From contig KV748178.1 in NCBI GenBank assembly GCA_001692895.1, positions 978,536 to 1,042,535 on the forward strand: a stretch of DNA of 64,000 nt, read 5' to 3'. Source of the stretch: Cenococcum geophilum 1.58. Taxonomy: Eukaryota > Ascomycota > Dothideomycetes > Gloniales > Gloniaceae. Numbering within the stretch: the first letter of the stretch is position 1; each line of letters starts with the position of its first letter. The notes below the pieces were generated by a model. It had not been told where the DNA came from, searched no databases, and saw nothing but the letters and a program-made list of their open reading frames with translations. Both the position numbers and the translations under genes were made by a program. Of this stretch, positions 57,813 to 64,000 are shown piece by piece.

Positions 57813-58672
57813 GGCAGCTAATAGAGGACCGTTACTAGAACTGGACGACCGTTACTAGAACTAAATAACCGTTACTAGAACTAGACAACTATCGCTAGCT
57901 AGATAATTATTGCTAGAACTAGACAACCGTTACCAGAGCTAGATAATTATCACTAGAACTAGACAACCGTTGCTAGCTAAATAACCATTACTAGAACTAG
58001 ACGACTGTCGCTAGCCAAATAACCGTTACTAGAACTAGATAACTATCGCTAGAACCAGATAACTGTCGCTAGCTAGGCAACTATTACTAGAACTAGACAA
58101 CCGTCGCTAGAACTAGACGACCGTCACTAACTAGATAACCGTTACTAGAACTAGACAACCGTTACTAGAGCTAGATAACCGTCGCTAGAACTAGACAACT
58201 GTTACTAAAACTAGACAACTATCGCCAAAACTAAACGACCGTTACTAGAACCAGACGACCGTTACTAAAGCTAGATAATCATTACTAGAACTAGACGACC
58301 GTCGCTAGCTAGACAACCGTTACTAGAACTAAATAACCGTTGCTAAAGTTAGATAATCGTCGCTAGAACTAGATAACCGTCGCTAGCTAGACGACCGTTA
58401 CTAAAACCAGATGACCGTCGCTAGAACTAAATAACTATTACTAAAACTAGACGACCGTCGCTAGCTAAACGACTATTACTAAAACTAGATAACTGTCGCT
58501 AAAACTAGACGACCGTTGCCAAAACTAGATAACCGTTACTAGAACTAGACGACCATTACTAGAGCTAGACAACCGTTGCTAGAACTAGACAACCGTTGCT
58601 AGAACTAGACAACCGTTGCTAGAACTAGACAACCGTTGCTAGAACTAGACAACCGTCGCTAGAGCTAGATAA
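57813..58672. repeat. Satellite array c: 20-bp unit
   Basis: Unit AGAACTAGACAACCGTTGCT, about 43 copies, some shortened to 16 bp by loss of AACT. The four or five units at about 58577-58660 are identical and unRIPped, while earlier units show C/T and G/A changes. Confidence 0.93.
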
Positions 58673-58732
58673 TAATAACTAGCTAGCTAATACTATAAAC
58701 AATTTAATCGATTAATTAAATTAAGGTAGTAC

Positions 58733-59072
58733 AGATAGGTAGGTATAAATAGGTAGATGCTAATAGGTAGGTAGATATAGATAGGTAAGTAAATATAAAT
58801 AGGTAGGTAGATATAGATAAGTAAGTAGATATAGATAGGTAAGTAGATATAAATAGGTAAGTAGATACTAACGGGTAGGTAGATATAAATAGGTAGGTAG
58901 ATATAGATAAGTAGATATAAATAGGTAGGTAGATATAAATAGGTAAGCAGATATAAATAGGTAGGTAGATGCTAATGGGTAGGTAAATATAGATAGGTAG
59001 GTAAATGCAGATAGGTAGATGTAAATAGGTAGGCAATGCAGGCAGGTAGGTAAGTTAATAGGTAGATAGGTA
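58733..59072. repeat. Satellite array d: 18-bp unit
   Basis: Unit AGGTAGGTAGATATAAAT and shorter 14-bp forms, about 20 copies. The minus strand stays open (YLPIYIYLP type) by repeat periodicity only. Confidence 0.92.
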
Positions 59073-59234
59073 GAAGAGAACCATCGCTATATTATATTAA
59101 ATTATCTAAAATAATAATATTTATTTTGCTAGCCTTATAAATAGCTTTAAAATAGCTTTTATTTATTTAAAATATATTATTAGTATAAAAGAGGTAAATA
59201 TAATTATGGTTGCCAAATGCGCAGATTGCTGGCA

Positions 59235-59276
59235 GGTTGCGCGTAGGTTGCGCGTAGGCTGCGCGCAGGCTGCGTG
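59235..59276. repeat. 11-bp tandem repeat in a GC-rich patch
   Basis: About four copies of GGTTGCGCGTA and its variants, inside an unRIPped patch at about 59205-59370 that separates array d from the resumed pol sequence. Confidence 0.85.
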
Positions 59277-59399
59277 TTAAAAAAACACGATATAGGCTAG
59301 TCGGTCGAGTTGCTAAATGCCCTTAACTGCGCGCCAATTGCGTCAACCACCAACCATTAAGGCCATTGAAGGGTATTATATTTTGCCGATAAGCTAAGG

Positions 59400-59970
59400 A
59401 CCTTATTATTACCACGTTAAGTAAAGAAAATAAGTAGCGTAGCTAAGTAAAGAATAAAGAGTTTAATAAATCTTTATATAGACCTTACGGAAATAGCTAA
59501 GGTGGTATAGTAAAGGATAAAAAAGTACTACGATGCTAAGAGATCTGAGGGACTAGATCTTAAGGAGGGAGATAAAGTGTAGCTACTATATAAAAATTTT
59601 AAGAGTTAATAACTAAGTAAGAAGTTAGACTACGTTAGACTGGGACCTTTTAAAATTATATAGAAAATTTTATTAGTTATATTTAAGTTAAACTTACTAG
59701 CTAGGATAAAGATCTACCCTATATAGTATAGTGTAATACTAGAGCCAGTATATAGAAATGTTAAGCCACTAGTTTATAAAGCAGATATATATAGAGGACA
59801 AGAGGAAGACAAATAGTAAGTTTTAAAGATTATTAGTTATAAGGATATAGATAATAAAATATAGTACGAAGTAAAGTAAATAGGCTATAACGAGACTACT
59901 TAGGAGATACTAGAGAACCTAAAAAACGCTATAGAAAAGGTATAAGAGTATTAGAAGAAAAAAGGTCAGG
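59400..59970 (+). pseudogene. Gypsy A pol, second part (integrase tail and chromodomain)
   Basis: Reads SLINLYIDLTEIAKVV, then RSEGLDLKEGDKV, KLDYVRLGPFKII and YKADIYRGQEEDK. The chromodomain-like segment (KIISYKDIDNKI; IGYNETT; EILENLKNAIEKV) is at about 59820-59960. Same order as copy 1 at 640-1200. Confidence 0.85.
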
Positions 59971-60688
59971 CAATATTAATAAAGGAAAATTACTAAAGAA
60001 TAAGTCACTTAAAGGGGACCTAGGAAGAGCGACTGCTAAACTACTTAAAGTTATTTCCTTCTCTATTAGAGGAGAATCCGTTCTTTTATTACTAAGTTCC
60101 TATAAACCTTATTAAATAAGTTTCTACTCCTTTAAACGAACCTTTTTACGGACATGTTCTAAACGCTAAAGACGGGCGTAAGCTAAACGCTAAGCTTTAA
60201 AAATACGTGCGGACTCTTTTAAGGTATATTAGACTGTAAGCAGCGCCGAGGACAGCTTACTATTAAGCTTTATAGCGGTAGATTAAATATAAGACCCTAT
60301 AATAAATTACTTAAGGAACTTAGAGACTATTAAAAGTTATAGAACGCGTATACTTAGCGTTAGAAATTAAGTAAATATCGCAAGATAATTAAACGTTTGC
60401 TTTAGTGCACTCTATATAAAAAGAGGGTTGCTAAAATAAAGGACTTACCAACGCAATATAGACTAATCCCTCTTTCGCGTAATAAAAACACAAAGATAGC
60501 ATTACTTTACTAAGTAATAGTATAGAAGAGACTATACGCGTATAATAAAGGGTTAAAGAAGAAGAAGGTGCTTTAGGTATTATAAGTAATAATATTAACT
60601 AAATTAATTAGACGGATATTACACCTCTAGTAAATAACTTAGAGATGCTAAGTATCTTTAAGGACGAAGATAGAGAGGAGGGAGATAG
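59971..60688 (+). other. Gypsy A 3' non-coding region
   Basis: About 700 bp between the chromodomain and 3' LTR, also present in copy 1 (1200-1911). No protein recognised. A short GA-rich stretch (GAGAGGAGGGAGATAG, about 60671-60688) precedes the LTR and is the likely polypurine tract. Confidence 0.6.
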
Positions 60689-61109
60689 TATTATAAACGC
60701 TTTAAGTATAATATTATAACTACTTAGAGAGGAGTTAGAAGAAGCTAGTTGGTTAATATAAGTATAGTCTAGAATGGAACCTATAGAACTATATAACAAG
60801 GAATAGTAAGCAGAGTCACGTAATATAATCTGTATAATCTATATAATCTGCAAGATCTATAATAGAGCAAATAGAGTAGATAGAGTAGATAGAGTAACGA
60901 CTTTCTTAGGAGTACGGTTGTGTATTTAAGGACCCTTAGTCCCTACCTAGATAGTTCCTTCCTTGTAGTAATTCTTAGAATACAATTAAAGTTAATCTAT
61001 TGGGCAACCACTCCACCAGTTATTATTACGTTGTTGATTTACTTACAATACCTATATACCTAGCCCATTAACAAGTCCACCGTAGTTCCTGCTACAAGGC
61101 TCCGTTACA
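60689..61109 (+). repeat. 3' LTR of gypsy A
   Basis: 421 bp, ends CTCCGTTACA with the terminal CA intact. Next to the TSD copy CGTTG. Confidence 0.9.
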
Positions 61110-61157
61110 CGTTGCGTAAAAAAAGAAGGTAGGAAAACGGGAAGAAAGGGTATATAT
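61110..61157. other. Flank between gypsy A and gypsy E
   Basis: 48 bp starting with the TSD CGTTG. Nothing else seen. Confidence 0.6.
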
Positions 61158-61382
61158 TGTTAACTTAGTTGCTTAGTTAATATATATATAGGGCAGAATA
61201 GGGTTTAGATTATAGTCCTAACAGAACTTAACAGAATTTGGTAAAACTTAGCAGAATATAGCAGAATGCTATAGATTGCCGTTAGATTGCCGTTAAATTG
61301 CTATTTTACGGTTAGTCTCTAATTGCTAAGTTAGTAGAAATAGGTAGATGTGTGTAAGGTGTTATAGGGGTATCCCGTAACA
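61158..61382 (-). repeat. 3' LTR of gypsy E
   Basis: 225 bp. On the minus strand it begins TGTTACGGGATACCCC. Contains several short GCAGAATATAGCAGAA-type repeats and ATTGCCGTTAGATTGCCG units. Confidence 0.8.
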
Positions 61383-61429
61383 GTACCCCCCTCTTTTAAC
61401 TTAAGCTTTTGCGAGATAGGGCTATAGTA

Positions 61430-64000
61430 GTTCTAGGTAGAGTTTATAAAAGTCTTCTGCGGCTTATATAAGTTCTATAGAGTTAATGGGTTTCTATAAG
61501 GGCTTAGTATAGCCTCTCCACTTTATAAGATATATATATTGGCGTTTCCGTTTATTATACTTAATATTATTAATTCTTTTAATAAAGTACTTATTTTTAC
61601 CGTCCACCTTAACTAGTAGGGGAGGGTTCTATATCTGTTTAGGTAGGGCGTTTAATATAAGGGTAGTAGGGCGGAGGACTAACGTATAGAATACTGGGTG
61701 GATTTAACCGTATTAGGGAGCTTTAGTTAGTAGGCATAAGGAGAGATAACCTTTTTAACCTTATAAGGGCCAGCGTTCTTTTAATTAAGTTTCTTAGTAG
61801 GTTATTTTATGTTTAGATTTCTTATATCTAGCTAGATAAAATTATTAATTTAGTAAGCTGGTGCTAGGGTTTATTTTTTATTCGCTATAGCTTTATAGAT
61901 AGATTAAGCCTATATTATCTTATTAGTAAGGAACTGTTATAGTTCCTCTATCTTCTCTATAAATTAATTTACTTCTATAACTTATAAGGCGTAATAGGCG
62001 GGGTAAGGAACATTACTAAAGGATTTAAAACCTATTTGTAGGTACTAGCCGTAATTAGCTAGAAACGGGGAGACTTTTATAGTTTTTAAGATGGAATTAT
62101 TTATAGTAAACTTAGTAAATATAAGCTAGTTAATCTAGTTATCCTATAAATATAACGTATATATCCGAATATACTATTCTATTATAGTATTTACGTATTC
62201 TATTTAACTATCCGTTTTTAGGTAATATATAGTAAATAATAGTGCTTCAATACGGAGTTAAGTAGTTAGTTTTTTTTAGAATACTAAGATAAACTAGCTA
62301 CCTTTATCGGAGATAATTGTTTTAGGAAGTCCGTAGAGTTTCTATATATAATCCAGGAATAGTTAGGTAATAGTAGGCGTTAATATATTAGGGTAGGCAA
62401 TTAAGCGTCTTATCTTAGATAGTTAGTCTATAACTACTATAATATTTATATAGCCTCTACTTTTAGAGAGGTTAATAATAAAGTTAATTAAGATATCCTT
62501 CTATCCTAGGTCTAGTATAAGTAGTAGCTTTAAAAGGCCGTTATACGTCTTATATAAGGCTTTAGCTTATTAGTAGGTATAGCAGCTAGAGATATACCTT
62601 TATATTATATTATATATATTCGGCTAGTAATACTCCCATTAGAGTAGTTTTAGGGTCTTTCTTTAACCTAGGTAGTTAGTAATAGGTAGATCATATACGT
62701 GTTTAAGGAGCTTAAGCTTAAGCTTATTATAATTAGGGATAACTAGTTAGTTTTAGTAATATAAGCGGTTTCTATAGGCTTTATATTTACTTAAAGATAT
62801 CTTTTTAGAGCGTCTAATACTATCTTATATTAGCTTAAGCGTCTCTTAAATAAACTTATTATTTAGGTATTCGTTAACTATAATCTATTTAATTAATTAA
62901 TTAGTTATTTTAAGGACGTATACTATAAGATCTTTAATAAGAGGGTTAAATAGTTTAGGGCGAAGTAGGGTCTAATTTTAGTAAGAGCGCGCTTCTTTTA
63001 GGGCTAGCGCGTCTTATAAGCGTTAGGTTAGGGTATTAGGCTTTTAACCTTAAACGCTTAGGCAGTATATAATTAAGAATTAAAAGCGTAATAGATATTT
63101 TAACTAGCGGGCCTAATAATAACTTAGCTGTTTTATGGTTATAAAGTACTGTAGGTTCTTATAGTCGCTAAGGACCTTAATTAGAAATCCGGCGCCTTTT
63201 AGTTTAGGTTGCCATTACTTAAAGCATCTAATAATAGCTAGCAATTCTTTATCATAGATCTTATAATTATATTTAGTAGGGCTTAGTTTCTTTAAGAAGT
63301 ATACTATAGGGTATAATACTCCTTCTTCGTTATATTAAGATAGAATACCTCTAGTAATATAATTAGATAAATCGGCTTTTATAATACTTATTTATTTTAA
63401 GTTAAAGTGTTAAAGTATAAGTATAATAGTAAATATAACCTTTAGATAAGCAAAGGCCTTCTTATATTCCTTATTAAAGATAAAAGCTTTATTTTTTTAG
63501 GTTAGAGTAATAAGGGATAAAACTAGGGCGGAGAAGTTATTAATAAACCATTAATAGAAATTGGCAAATCCTATAAAGGCTCTTATATCCTTAACATTCT
63601 CAGGTTCTTACTAGTTTATAATTACTTTAACTTTTTTTAGGTCTATTTATATACCGTTTATAGAAATAAGGAGTCTAAGATATAGGACTTCCGTTTTATA
63701 GAATTTATATTTATCTATATCTAATTATAAACTAGCTCCGTATAAGGCTTATAAAATAAGGTTAACATATTTCCAATATTTAGTTAGGTTATTACTATAT
63801 ATTAGAATGTCGTTAATATAAGTAGTATAGAAGATGTCCAGGTAGAGACGTAGGGTATTATTTACGTAATGTTAAAACAAGCTCAGAGCATTTACGAGGC
63901 CAAATAGCGTTACTAAGTATTTAAATAATCCATACTAAGTACAAAATGCAGTAAGCTATTTATCTCCTTTTACTATATAGAAGCGGTTAAATGCAGAGAT
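61430..64000 (-). pseudogene. Gypsy E pol (RT-RH-INT-chromodomain), RIP-disabled, 5' part outside window
   Basis: Minus strand, from right: RT (to about 63560) with IFYTTYINDILIYSN near 63840-63790, where the expected first Asp of the IDD box is Asn; RT-RH connection and RNase H (about 63640-63100; [32 protein letters not shown]); integrase (about 62700-61800); chromodomain at about 61600-61430 (YIYLIKWRGYTKPL, then AAEDFYKLYLELL). Stops at RIP sites. Confidence 0.85.

Larger units (their letters stand above)
50325..61109 (+). mobile_element. Gypsy A: 10.8-kb chromodomain gypsy element with a satellite block in pol
   Basis: Both LTRs are present (50325-50745 and 60689-61109, 421 bp each). 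The flanks CGTTA (50320-50324) and CGTTG (61110-61114) are the same 5-bp TSD if the left copy was RIPped at TG. Gag, a 2-kb middle region, protease, RT, RNase H and the integrase core lie left of 56655; the integrase tail, chromodomain and long 3' UTR lie right of 59400. Between them are about 2.7 kb of tandem arrays. Without the block it is about 8 kb. Confidence 0.87.
61158..64000 (-). mobile_element. Gypsy E: 3' half of a minus-strand chromodomain gypsy
   Basis: 3' LTR 61158-61382 (plus-strand ends TGTTAAC...CCCGTAACA), then the complement of a polypurine tract (GTACCCCCCTCTTTTA), then pol on the minus strand up to the window edge. The 5' half and 5' LTR lie to the right of the window. Strongly RIPped. 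Confidence 0.85.

Noticed and set aside
56685-58672. Resemblance to a CRISPR array (regular direct repeats)
   Set aside because: Units are directly adjacent with no unique spacers, no cas genes, eukaryotic context.
58716-59036. 106-codon Tyr/Ile/Leu-rich frame on the minus strand
   Set aside because: Product of the 18-bp satellite periodicity, not a membrane protein gene.
2332-64000. Idea of a recoded genetic code with TAG/TAA read as Gln or Trp
   Set aside because: The in-frame stops are confined to transposons and fit CpA to TpA mutation; the unRIPped RBR gene uses CAG, CAA and TGG normally.
1-64000. tRNA, rRNA or telomere repeats
   Set aside because: No cloverleaf-like or rRNA-like sequence and no TTAGGG array was seen by eye; a covariance-model search was not possible here.

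Overview
This is a transposon-dominated, AT-rich block from a filamentous ascomycete (Pezizomycotina). Three things point there: near-complete loss of CpA/TpG with gain of TpA (the mark of repeat-induced point mutation, RIP) while CpG survives; short GT...AG introns; and typical fungal element families (chromodomain Ty3/gypsy, a Tad-like LINE, hAT, Helitron, copia). Almost every element is dead: Gln and Trp codons have become TAG/TAA, and zinc-ligand Cys/His codons have become Tyr. The species cannot be named from the sequence. A few short N runs are present (about 2976-3022, 11520, 42006-42008). Most coordinates below were read by eye: LTR ends, TIRs and target-site duplications (TSDs) are base-level, whereas protein-domain limits are approximate.

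Layout. 1-622: 5' end of a minus-strand LINE. 623-2331: 3' part of gypsy element A (copy 1), which appears to sit inside the 5' LTR of gypsy B (2332-8436). 8437-11593: a second LINE copy (minus) with ORF1 and the endonuclease part of ORF2. 11610-17330: small relics (gypsy RNase H, a hAT end, LTR-like pieces, a MITE-like inverted repeat, a third piece of gypsy A). 17330-20690: little-RIPped island with a truncated ubiquitin-like gene, a short coding fragment, a hairpin and many simple repeats. 20690-26460: RIPped Helitron (minus). 26460-29300: a second island with the one convincing intact gene, an RBR-type E3 ubiquitin ligase that reads on into an unusual zinc-binding C-terminal half, followed by a methyltransferase relic and a copia fragment. 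29303-32510: complete hAT with an 8-bp TSD, inserted in the copia. 33138-36727: further hAT sequence carrying a 773-bp foldback element. 36728-37731: 3' end of a minus-strand gypsy. 37732-50217: gypsy D, holding a solo LTR and the complete gypsy C (43948-49817). 50325-61109: gypsy A with both LTRs and a RIP-altered TSD, its pol gene split by about 2.7 kb of several unrelated tandem-repeat arrays. 61158-64000: 3' half of gypsy E (minus).

The genes do not form a pathway. The only cellular functions visible are ubiquitin-related (a Ubl fragment and an RBR ligase) plus a dead methyltransferase, in two small islands between transposon nests. The most unusual items are the multi-satellite block inside gypsy A, the foldback element at 33.4-34.2 kb, and the RBR/zinc-finger fusion gene.
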